From CAVYYW01 sp963772845 (GTDB lineage Bacteria; Bacillota; Bacilli; Bacillales; Sporolactobacillaceae), in assembly GCA_963772845.1 (NCBI GenBank), contig CAVYYW010000014.1, positions 744,001 through 808,000 of the forward strand: a stretch of 64,000 nt of DNA, read 5' to 3'. Shown piece by piece: positions 10,039 to 17,684 of the stretch (the stretch's first letter is position 1; each line of letters starts with the position of its first letter). A model generated the notes under the pieces. That model searched no databases, was not told where the DNA came from, and saw only the letters and a program-made list of their open reading frames with translations. The position numbers and the translations under genes are program-made.

Positions 10039-11084
10039 ACGATGTGACCTTGGCAATCACTATTTTGTGGGGATTTATTCTTTTTTATGCTGTCATTGCT
10101 TCGATCGATTTTGGCGCTGGATTTTGGTCGATGATCTATATGAATCGAAGGAAAATGGCAGCAACGTCTTTAGCCAACCGCTATTTATCACCAACCTGGG
10201 AAGTAACGAATGTTTTTATTGTGCTGATTGTAGTTGGGATGTTCAGTTTTTTCCCAGGAGCGACCCGATTACTTGGAAGTCTGATCCTGCTCCCTGGAAG
10301 CTTTATGTTAATTTTACTCGCTCTGAGAAGTGCATTTCTTGTGTTTTCCCACTCAGTACAGAAATTAAAAACCGTTCTGATTTGGGTTTCAGGGTTAACG
10401 GGTGTTTTTATTCCTGCGCTTCTGATCCTGATCCTGCCTATCAGTCAAGGATTGTTTATTTCAGATAATGGGAAGAACGTTCCTACACTAGATTTCGGTG
10501 CATTGATTAGTACACCAAGCTTTTATGCTTTTGTCGGTTTTGCGATGTTGAATACCTGTTTTATTTCATCGCTTCTGCTTTTGGATTATGCAAGACTGGC
10601 AAAGGATGAAAATGCTTTTCGTTCTTATTACAAAAACGTCGTCTGGCTCGCACCCATTACGCTACTCTTTGCATTATTTATCTTATTGAGTATTCAGCAT
10701 GACAGTCCTTGGCTGTTCAGCAAGCTTTTGGTTCATCGATGGGCGCTTATTTTTGCAGGCATTTTGTTCCTTCTCAGCTATATGTTTATCCTTTTAACCA
10801 GCCGTTATCACGATCAGCTCAGCAGTCCTTATCCTCGTCTCGCCATGGCAGGAATCGCTGTACATTATCTGCTTGCAGGGTATGCTTACGGAAGGTCGCA
10901 TCTCCCATATCTCATTTTCCCTTATGTAACGCTTAAACAGGGATTTACAGATCCAGCAACCTTTCATGCATTGTCATTTTCATATATTATTGGTGCAGCA
11001 ATCCTAATTCCCGGGTTCATCTATTTTTGGAGATTATTTTTGAAAGACAGAAGGTATATTGAAAAACAGGAACATTCAGAATAA
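10035..11084 (+). CDS. ythB: Cytochrome bd-type quinol oxidase subunit II
   Basis: The 349-residue membrane protein begins with LAITILWGFILFYAVIASIDFGAGFWSM, the first-helix signature of CydB/CioB-like subunits. Eight or nine hydrophobic helices follow. It overlaps subunit I by four bases and forms the second half of the oxidase heterodimer. No cydCD assembly exporter genes are next to it, as is also true of ythAB in B. subtilis. The next gene downstream is an unrelated pseudogene. Confidence 0.88.
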   Translation: MNDVTLAITILWGFILFYAVIASIDFGAGFWSMIYMNRRKMAATSLANRYLSPTWEVTNVFIVLIVVGMFSFFPGATRLLGSLILLPGSFMLILLALRSAFLVFSHSVQKLKTVLIWVSGLTGVFIPALLILILPISQGLFISDNGKNVPTLDFGALISTPSFYAFVGFAMLNTCFISSLLLLDYARLAKDENAFRSYYKNVVWLAPITLLFALFILLSIQHDSPWLFSKLLVHRWALIFAGILFLLSYMFILLTSRYHDQLSSPYPRLAMAGIAVHYLLAGYAYGRSHLPYLIFPYVTLKQGFTDPATFHALSFSYIIGAAILIPGFIYFWRLFLKDRRYIEKQEHSE

Positions 11085-11157
11085 ATAAGTGATAGACTTA
11101 CTTTAAAGTGGATGTTGTCATAAGGAATGTTGCGAATAAATCTGAAGGGATAAAAGG

Positions 11158-12125
11158 ATGAAAGAACAAATTATTGCTCTTGGAGGCGGAGAATTTCATC
11201 CGGGCCAGATCACTTACACATTGAAAGATATATACTCAAACAAAGTAAAGCAAGGAATCCTAAAGTCTGCTTTCTCCCAACAGCAAGCGGGGACGCGGAA
11301 GGTTATATTAATGAATTTTACAGCGTCTCCCAGCAATTGAACGCGAAACCCTCTCATTTGTCGCTCTCTAACCCATTCTCTAAGGATCTTGAAGATTTTA
11401 TTATAGATAAAGTTATAATCTTTGCTGGTGGAGGCAACACAGAAACGTCGCTTTTCATATAGTGGGAGCAGGGGGTAGATATAATTTTGAATGGTATTAT
11501 TTCTGTTGATTCCGCTCTAGGATGCTCGCTTTCCACGGGCACGGCCTCAGCTAACTTTGGTGTGGTTTCTTTGTGTACCAAAGTGGATCTTCGGACGCGT
11601 GCTGATTCCGTTGGAGTCTCGCGCCCTCCGCTTCAATCAACGTGTTTGTTTCCTTATGAGGCTTTTTAGAAGTCATTATGGCTATAGATATTAAACGGCT
11701 ATCATCTGATCACGTGGCGTCTTAAATTTTTCATTTTCCACAGTTGAGTGAAGGTGGTAAACCTCTAAGTGGACTTTTTCAGTGGCCCTGGTATTATTAT
11801 GTCTGGAGTCAGTGCGGGGGCCATATGCTGGTTTGAACAGGGATTAACAGATTCAAATTCAAATACATTCGAGATCATCGATTCTCTAGGCTTTTTAAAA
11901 GGAAGTTTTTGCCGACACTATTCGAATAGCGATTGGATAGAAGCATGTCATCAAGAAATTGAAGCTGGAAGACTGCTTCATACGACGGCTGTGGAAGACG
12001 ATGCTGCCGTTCATTACATCGATGGCGAGCCGTTTCGGAATGTCATTGCCCACAGTGGAGCAAAAGTGTTTAATCTTCTAAAAACAAATCACGGAGTTAA
12101 ACGAGAGAGCCTAATCAAAGCATAA
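11158..12125 (+). pseudogene. Peptidase E-like (S51) gene, broken and interrupted by a mobile repeat
   Basis: Pieces of one S51 / type 1 glutamine-amidotransferase-like protein can be read in order: LGGGEFHPGQ near the start, KVCFLPTASGDAEGYINEFY in the next frame, DKVIIFAGGGNTE, then MSGVSAGAICWFEQGLTDS with the nucleophile serine in GVSAGA, and the conserved C-terminal VEDDAAVHYIDGE. There are three lesions. The first is a frameshift near 11250. The second is an in-frame TAG at about 11460, where an arginine/tryptophan region is expected. The third is a 287-bp insertion flanked by the 10-bp direct repeat TGGTATTATT. The family cleaves N-terminal Asp dipeptides or processes cyanophycin-like substrates. 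This is a genuine pseudogene and not just a sequencing error. Confidence 0.85.
11492..11798. mobile_element. MITE-like repeat inserted in the peptidase E-like gene, with 10-bp target duplication
   Basis: TGGTATTATT occurs at 11492-11501 and again at 11789-11798, directly flanking 287 bp of repeat sequence. The repeat runs from TCTGTTGATTCCGCTCTAGG to GGACTTTTTCAGTGGCC. Removing the insert and one copy of the direct repeat (297 bp, a multiple of three) rejoins the two parts of the peptidase frame as GVDIILNGIIMSGVSAG. The insert is homologous along its length to 50725-51023 and in its first part to 555-655 (reversed) and 23245-23395. It has no transposase, so any movement must be in trans. Confidence 0.75.
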
Positions 12126-12190
12126 GTCTATAAAACATTCATTTTTTAGAATATAATAATAAAGATACATAGATTGAAAGGGGAAAAAGA

Positions 12191-13249
12191 ATGGCAAACT
12201 ATCCTAATGGAAAAAACACAATGGAATTGATCAAAGAATTAACCGAAATCCCAAGTCCGACTGGCAATACGGACGAAATTATCTCTTTTGTGAAGGAGAG
12301 GGCAAGCGAAGCAGGGTTTGAATCGGAACTTACCCGAAAAGGCGGCCTTCTCATAACTGTAAATGGTGCCGATCCCTCAAATCATCGTTTTGTAACGGCT
12401 CATGTGGATACACTCGGGGCGATGGTAAAAGAAATAAAAGAAGATGGAAGACTTAAGCTCTCCATGATCGGTGGTTTTCGCTGGAATTCGGTTGAAGGAG
12501 AATATTGTGAGATTCAAACATCAGGCGGAAAAACATATACGGGAACCATTTTGATCCACCAAACCTCAGTACATGTTTATAAAGATGCCGGTGAAGCTAA
12601 GAGAGATGATTCAAATATTGAAGTGAGAATTGATGAAAAAGTACATTCTGCAGACGATGTGAGAGAACTGGGCATTGAAGTGGGGGACTTTGTTGCATTT
12701 GATGCAAGAGCAGTCATAACGGAAAGCGGATATATAAAGTCACGGCATCTTGATGATAAAGCAAGCGTGGGTATTTTGTTGCAGCTGTTGTCCCAAATCA
12801 AGAAAGAAAAGATAACCCTGCCATATACAACGCATTTTTATATTTCCAACAATGAAGAGATTGGATACGGCGGCAATTCAAATATTTCTCCAGAAACTGT
12901 AGAATATCTGGCGGTGGACATGGGAGCTCTCGGCGACGGCCAGACTTCAGATGAATATACAGTCTCAATTTGCGCGAAAGATTCATCCGGACCCTATCAT
13001 TATGGATTAAGAAAGCATCTTGTGCAGTTAGCGAAGGATAACGATATTGAATATAAAGTGGATATCTATCCTTTTTACGGGTCTGATGCTTCTGCTGCTC
13101 TAACTGCCGGCCACGATATTGTTCATGGCCTTGTAGGAGCAGGGATTGATGCTTCGCACGCCTTTGAACGGACTCATATCAGCTCAATCATCAACACAGA
13201 GAAGCTGTTATACCGATATATCCAGTCTCCAATGGTTAACAAAAAATAG
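12191..13249 (+). CDS. yhfE: M42 family metallopeptidase, YhfE type
   Basis: The 352-residue protein is close to B. subtilis YhfE, an M42 glutamyl-aminopeptidase/endoglucanase M-like protein. Metal ligands and catalytic residues of the M28/M42 fold are visible: AHVDTLGAM (His, Asp), SRHLDDKAS (Asp), NNEEIGYGG (catalytic and metal Glu), VDMGALGDG (Asp) and the C-terminal ASHAFERTH (His). The family forms large cytoplasmic aminopeptidase assemblies using two zinc or cobalt ions. The start has AAAGGGG seven bases upstream. It stands alone and is followed by a strong terminator. Confidence 0.9.
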   Translation: MANYPNGKNTMELIKELTEIPSPTGNTDEIISFVKERASEAGFESELTRKGGLLITVNGADPSNHRFVTAHVDTLGAMVKEIKEDGRLKLSMIGGFRWNSVEGEYCEIQTSGGKTYTGTILIHQTSVHVYKDAGEAKRDDSNIEVRIDEKVHSADDVRELGIEVGDFVAFDARAVITESGYIKSRHLDDKASVGILLQLLSQIKKEKITLPYTTHFYISNNEEIGYGGNSNISPETVEYLAVDMGALGDGQTSDEYTVSICAKDSSGPYHYGLRKHLVQLAKDNDIEYKVDIYPFYGSDASAALTAGHDIVHGLVGAGIDASHAFERTHISSIINTEKLLYRYIQSPMVNKK

Positions 13250-13255
13250 TAGTGA

Positions 13256-13287
13256 AAAGTGTGCAGCAGAGCTTGCACACTTTTTTT
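13256..13287 (+). terminator. Rho-independent terminator after yhfE
   Basis: A perfect 10-bp stem (AAAGTGTGCA / TGCACACTTT) with an 8-base loop is followed by seven T. Confidence 0.9.
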
Positions 13288-13430
13288 GTACATAAACAGA
13301 TCTTTTATTTTATAACAGAAAAATCACCAAGAATATTAAAAAAATGAATAAAAACTTCTGCACAAGGACAGTTTAAGTTTGTTAAGTTTTAAAGCTCTTA
13401 ACAAAAATTTTGTATAGGAGGCTATTTTCA

Positions 13431-13736
13431 ATGACTCAAAATAATCAAAACCAACAGCTTCAACAGGCAATTAATGCTGCACAGCAAGCTCAACAAGCAT
13501 GTCAGCAGGCACAAAATAATGCTGATCCACAAGCTATTCAGCAAGCACAGCAGCAATTGCAGCAAGCCCAACAGCAGCTTCAACAATGCCAAAGCCAGGC
13601 TCAAGGAACAACTGCGCAAGAAAATCAGCAGCTTCAACAGGCACAACAACAGCTTCAGCAGGCTCAAGCGTCTATGCAGCAGCAACAACAAAACCAAAAC
13701 CAGAATCAGCAAGGTCAACAAAACCGTTACCAATAA
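13431..13736 (+). CDS. Glutamine-rich low-complexity small protein
   Basis: The 101-residue protein has glutamine as roughly half its residues, arranged as repeats of the QQLQQAQ type. That spacing suits a helical or coiled-coil structure. It ends in an N/Q-rich tail (QNQNQQGQQNRYQ). Two cysteines are present (ACQQ, QCQS). There is no signal peptide or membrane segment. A strong ribosome site (AGGAGG) precedes the ATG by eight bases, so expression is likely. I do not recognise the family. Glutamine-rich small proteins in spore formers are sometimes spore-core or coat proteins, but nothing here proves it. The opposite-strand leucine-rich frame is a shadow of the CAG/CAA codons. Confidence 0.75.
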   Translation: MTQNNQNQQLQQAINAAQQAQQACQQAQNNADPQAIQQAQQQLQQAQQQLQQCQSQAQGTTAQENQQLQQAQQQLQQAQASMQQQQQNQNQNQQGQQNRYQ

Positions 13737-13775
13737 CTAATAAGCCAAATTTTTAAGCTCAATGCATTAGAAGAA

Positions 13776-13817
13776 GGGACAGGATCTCTATGTAACAAAG
13801 ATCCTGTCCCTTTTTTT
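13776..13817. terminator. Strong terminator between the Q-rich gene and uppP
   Basis: GGGACAGGATCT pairs perfectly with AGATCCTGTCCC, followed by TTTTTTT. It lies between convergent genes and probably ends the Q-rich gene transcript. The opposite side lacks a long T-run. Confidence 0.9.
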
Positions 13818-13862
13818 ATTCTATTTAAATAGATCTCTAGAGATTTATTGCCTTAATGAACC

Positions 13863-14663
13863 TCACAGTACCCACATATAGACGAAAAAAACAGCAGCAA
13901 GTATAAAGCGGTAAATCGCAAATGGTATCAGTTTTACGCGAGATAGCAGCTTTAAGAAATAGACAATAGCAAGCATGGCCACAATGAAAGCAGTAATGAA
14001 GCCAACAATAAATAGTGGCAGGTCGCTTGAAGATAAGGAATTCATACTTTCAAACAGGTCAAGTCCGCTTGCAGCAAACATCATTGGCACAGCAACAATA
14101 AAAGAAAATTCAGCGGCCGTACGGTGGTTAGTACCTGAAAGAATACCACCCGAAATTGTCGCACCTGAGCGGGAAAAACCTGGCCACAGTGCCAGACATT
14201 GAAACAGTCCGATGTAAAAGGCCTGACGATAAGTCAGCTGATCCAAAGATTGGCTTTCCTCCGAATCATGTTTAACATCGGCGAAGATCATTAAGATACC
14301 TCCAGCAACTAGCCCGATTACCACAGTACCGGCAGAGAAAAGATAGCTTTTAATAAAATCATGAAGAATAAGGCCAACAATTACAGCAGGCAGCATCGCA
14401 ATGATCACATGAATCAAGTTCAGATGTCTGTTAGCGTATGTATCCTTATAAAAACCGAATAAACTCCAAAGTCTTTTCCAAAACACAACAACTACAGCTA
14501 AAATCGAACCGAGCTGAATAACAATTTCAAATGTTTTTGCTGTCTCTCCTTGGAAATTCAAAAGATTTCCTGCGAGAATCAAATGACCTGTAGATGAAAC
14601 AGGGGCAAACTCTGTTAACCCTTCAACGATCCCCATTATTATTGCGATGATAATATGAGACAC
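13863..14663 (-). CDS. uppP: Undecaprenyl-diphosphatase UppP (BacA)
   Basis: The protein of about 266 residues has seven or eight hydrophobic segments and removes phosphate from undecaprenyl pyrophosphate, recycling the wall lipid carrier. Overexpression of this family gives bacitracin resistance. The two family motifs are present: GLTEFAPVSSTGHLIL near the N-terminus (Glu, Ser and His of the active site) and GFSRSGATISGGIL near residue 165. A GTG at 14663 is preferred as start because AAAAGGTG lies nine bases before it; a GTG four codons upstream overlaps that ribosome site. Monocistronic. Confidence 0.9.
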   Translation of the reverse strand: MSHIIIAIIMGIVEGLTEFAPVSSTGHLILAGNLLNFQGETAKTFEIVIQLGSILAVVVVFWKRLWSLFGFYKDTYANRHLNLIHVIIAMLPAVIVGLILHDFIKSYLFSAGTVVIGLVAGGILMIFADVKHDSEESQSLDQLTYRQAFYIGLFQCLALWPGFSRSGATISGGILSGTNHRTAAEFSFIVAVPMMFAASGLDLFESMNSLSSSDLPLFIVGFITAFIVAMLAIVYFLKLLSRVKLIPFAIYRFILAAVFFVYMWVL

Positions 14664-14780
14664 TTCCCCACACACCTTTTCAATTAAATATGATTCTTTC
14701 TCTATAAAAGATAGAGCGAATCTCTGATTTGTTCAATGCTTTTTTAATTATTAACAAAACTTTAATAATCCTTAACGATT

Positions 14781-15737
14781 TTATTTGCTGAACCATCCTT
14801 TTTTTCTAAACCAGATAAACAGACTGGCTGCAACAATCACCATCAATGCTAAGGCATAAAAATAACCGTATCGCCAAGTTAGCTCAGGCATATGATTGAA
14901 ATTCATACCGTACAAGCCAGCGATGAATGTTAAAGGGTTAAAGATCACCGTAATGACTGTCAAAACCATCATTGTGCGGTTTTGCTGGTAGCTGTTAACC
15001 GACAGATGGCTGTCCCTAATATCTGCTGTCATTTCCCTGTTAGACTGAATCATATCGGAAAGCTTCATAAGATGGTCATGTATATCAGCAAAATATTCAC
15101 GTCTTTCATTTACACCGTCCAGATGAGTCGAATTCAACATCCTGTACAAAAGGTCGCGCATCGGGAGAACCGTCTGCCTGATATGCAGAAGTTCCTGTCG
15201 GGTGTCAAAAAGCTCATCCATCAGCACTTGCATGTTTTCATTCTCCGGGTTTTCATCAATAATGTTTAAGTGATCTTCAATAGCGAAAATTAAAGGAAAA
15301 TAGTTGTCGACAATCTTATCCAGCAATTCGTATAAGACCCCAGTTTCATCCCACTTTGTATAGCCCACCTGCGAAAGGTTAAAGCGTCTCCAAGTATTCT
15401 CAAGTTCCTTAAGCGGTTTTTTATGAAAGGTGACGATAAAATTATCACCAATGAAAACATCGAGTTCGACCTTTTCAAGTGTGCTTGCTTCAATAATATG
15501 CGTGGCAATAAATTTAAATCCTTCATAATAATCCAGTTTTGGACGCTGAAGATTATTCACACAGTCCTCAACTGCCAGAGGGTGAAAGTGAAAATAGCTT
15601 TCAAGCTGGTTAATTTCCTGCTCTGTCGGTTCATTAAAATCTACCCAATATTTTTTAATATCATAGTCATCAAAATCCGATACCGGTATATCTTCAAGGA
15701 ATTGATTGTCAGCAGTAATGACTTTGGTCCGAATCAT
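14781..15737 (-). CDS. corA: CorA family magnesium/metal transporter
   Basis: The 318-residue protein has a large acidic cytoplasmic N-terminal part and two C-terminal membrane helices. The diagnostic pore signature YGMNFNHMPE ends the first helix (MMVLTVITVIFNPLTFIAGLYGMN). The protein ends with the basic FRKKGWFSK typical of CorA. It forms a pentameric channel for Mg2+ and sometimes Co2+/Ni2+. The start ATG is preceded by GAGGTG. It is divergent from the MFS gene. Upstream sequence shows no M-box riboswitch. Confidence 0.92.
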   Translation of the reverse strand: MIRTKVITADNQFLEDIPVSDFDDYDIKKYWVDFNEPTEQEINQLESYFHFHPLAVEDCVNNLQRPKLDYYEGFKFIATHIIEASTLEKVELDVFIGDNFIVTFHKKPLKELENTWRRFNLSQVGYTKWDETGVLYELLDKIVDNYFPLIFAIEDHLNIIDENPENENMQVLMDELFDTRQELLHIRQTVLPMRDLLYRMLNSTHLDGVNERREYFADIHDHLMKLSDMIQSNREMTADIRDSHLSVNSYQQNRTMMVLTVITVIFNPLTFIAGLYGMNFNHMPELTWRYGYFYALALMVIVAASLFIWFRKKGWFSK

Positions 15738-15906
15738 TTAATTCACCTCTTTTTTTAACAATACACAAAAGACCTATACCCATTCTACACAAACTTTTAA
15801 AATAAGCCTATAAAAATCGGTAGCTTTTGCTATGAAGATTAGGTTATGATCATTTTTAGAGTGTTTTTATTTGTTCAAATTCTATTAAAAATTGAGGAAG
15901 AAGCTT

Positions 15907-17139
15907 ATGACGATTTTTTCAAGATTACACCCGGTAGTCACAAGCCTACTGATTGGGACAATTATGGTCAGAGCAGCCAACTTCATGGCAATGCCTTTTT
16001 TAGCCATTTATATGGCGAAAACCGGTCATTTGAGCCCTATACTTATTGGTCTTGCCATTGGTGTTGGACCTCTTACATCCACATTGGGAGGCTTTGTGGG
16101 AGGCACTTTATCGGATATGTATGGCCGTAAGGTGATGATGCTGACGGCTATAGCATTATATATTTTTGTTTTTACAGGCTTTGCGGTTGCTGCTAGTCCT
16201 ATTGTTTTTATCCTATTAAACAGTCTGAACGGCTTGTGCCGATCCTTTTTTGAACCTGCGAGTCAGGCATTGATGGCAGATCTGACAGAAAAAGAACTTA
16301 GGGTCCGAGTCTTCTCCTATCGTTATACAGCGATTAATATTGGCGCTGCAGTGGGTCCGTTGCTTGGTTCTTATTTGGGGCTTTTTTCGGCAAATCTGGC
16401 TTTCATTATTACGGCATTTGTTTATTTGGTTTACTTTATTTTATTAGTAATGCTTTTCAGGAAATATCCTGTTGCTGCTCCGGCAAGCAAAAATAGGGAA
16501 GAGAAGATGACCATATATGCAGCCCTTCACATCCTGAGAAAGGATATAGCTCTTAGGTACTTTATTGTGGCGGGAATCCTTGTAAACATTGGCTATTCAC
16601 AAGTTGAGTCAACCTTGCCGCAATATTTGCAGATATCTATAACAAATGGAGTCATTCTATATTCTGTTCTATTATCAATGAATGCCGTGGTTGTGGTGAT
16701 GCTGCAGCTTGCTCTGACTAAATTTATGGAAAAGCTGTCTCTGCTAAAAGGTCTTGTTATTGGGGCCACTCTTTTTTCCACTGGTTATCTAGGGTTTGCG
16801 CTTGCTCACTCATGGTGGATGTTTATTGCAGCGATGCTAATCGTCACACTTGGAGAAATTTTTATTTTTCCGATGGGCGGCGTAATTATTGACCAATTAG
16901 CCTCTGAACATAATCGCGGCACTTATTTTGGAGCAAACAGCTTCAGATCCGTTGGCTTTTTTATTGGACCATGGTTCGGCGGAATCATTTTGTCTCAATA
17001 TACGGGGTCTCTGCTTTTCTTTATAATGGTAATTGTCGTCGCTTCCAGCACACTGTTTTACCGTTTAGGCTACAGACGTATTCCTGTAAGGACACGTTCT
17101 GAAGAAACAACAAACATACCCTCAGTCGGTTCTCAATAA
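15907..17139 (+). CDS. MFS transporter (drug/H+ antiporter type)
   Basis: The protein of about 410 residues has twelve hydrophobic segments. It carries the MFS loop-2 motif as GGTLSDMYGRKVMML, after LGGFVG, near residue 75, and a second-half GATLFSTGYLGFALAHS region. Overall it resembles the B. subtilis-type multidrug efflux group. The substrate cannot be inferred. The start at 15907 was chosen because GAGGAAG lies eight bases upstream; an ATG five codons earlier lacks a ribosome site. A strong terminator lies 175 bases downstream. Confidence 0.85.
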   Translation: MTIFSRLHPVVTSLLIGTIMVRAANFMAMPFLAIYMAKTGHLSPILIGLAIGVGPLTSTLGGFVGGTLSDMYGRKVMMLTAIALYIFVFTGFAVAASPIVFILLNSLNGLCRSFFEPASQALMADLTEKELRVRVFSYRYTAINIGAAVGPLLGSYLGLFSANLAFIITAFVYLVYFILLVMLFRKYPVAAPASKNREEKMTIYAALHILRKDIALRYFIVAGILVNIGYSQVESTLPQYLQISITNGVILYSVLLSMNAVVVVMLQLALTKFMEKLSLLKGLVIGATLFSTGYLGFALAHSWWMFIAAMLIVTLGEIFIFPMGGVIIDQLASEHNRGTYFGANSFRSVGFFIGPWFGGIILSQYTGSLLFFIMVIVVASSTLFYRLGYRRIPVRTRSEETTNIPSVGSQ

Positions 17140-17684
17140 AGTTTCATCACTACTGTTCTATCAGTCCTTGAGTTAACATCTTCGAATCCGGTCCCGCACA
17201 AAGAAAATGCAATGCCATACATTGAAAGCGGAAAAAAGATGGCGATATAGTTGAGGTATTTATCTCTTAAACAAAAACTTTATTTGTTTAACGGGTATTA
17301 ATGCAATAAACAAAAGGGAACTTCTAAAAATGGAAGTTCCCTTAATTTTGTTTAAAATCAACACTATTATTTAACATATCCTAATATAGAAAAGGTTGAG
17401 TTGGATTGCTAAGCATGTACCCTTTACATAATTTTAATAATAATATCTTTTATTTGTTTTTATTTACAAAAAAAGGTTATTTTAATTAGTAGATACTTGT
17501 ATAAGTGAAAAAATCAAGTGCTTAAAGTTTTCTTTATGCTGAATTTTATCTCTTCTTAATCAATCTGACCCCTGACTATCCTCATATTTTTCTTTTTAAA
17601 ATCTTATTTTGGGATTAATACTGACTTTATCCAGGTTCTTTATACTTTTTTCTGTAAGCAAATTCAGGAGAAGGAGCTGTTCAA
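17140..17684. other. AT-rich spacer with one terminator
   Basis: The 545-base stretch between the MFS gene and the secreted phosphoesterase gene holds a clear terminator at 17314-17343. The rest is AT-rich sequence without a supported gene. The last 100 bases should carry the promoter of the phosphoesterase gene, but no consensus pair was convincing. Confidence 0.6.
17314..17347 (+). terminator. Rho-independent hairpin downstream of the MFS gene
   Basis: AAGGGAACTTC pairs with GGAAGTTCCCTT around a seven-base loop, followed by a short T-rich tail (AATTTTG). It is 170 bases after the stop codon, so it may end a long 3' region or a separate small transcript. Confidence 0.7.

Noticed and set aside
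10022..10468. 148-codon frame overlapping cydB
   Set aside because: It is an out-of-frame shadow of the oxidase subunit II gene, which has clear family motifs.
13428..13733. Leucine-rich minus-strand frame of 101 codons
   Set aside because: It is the complement of CAG/CAA glutamine codons of the Q-rich gene.
15423..15758. 111-codon plus-strand frame over corA
   Set aside because: It is antisense to a well-supported CorA gene and has no ribosome site.
17180..17215. Sequence TTCGAATCC resembling a tRNA T-arm
   Set aside because: No acceptor, anticodon or D arms can be built around it.
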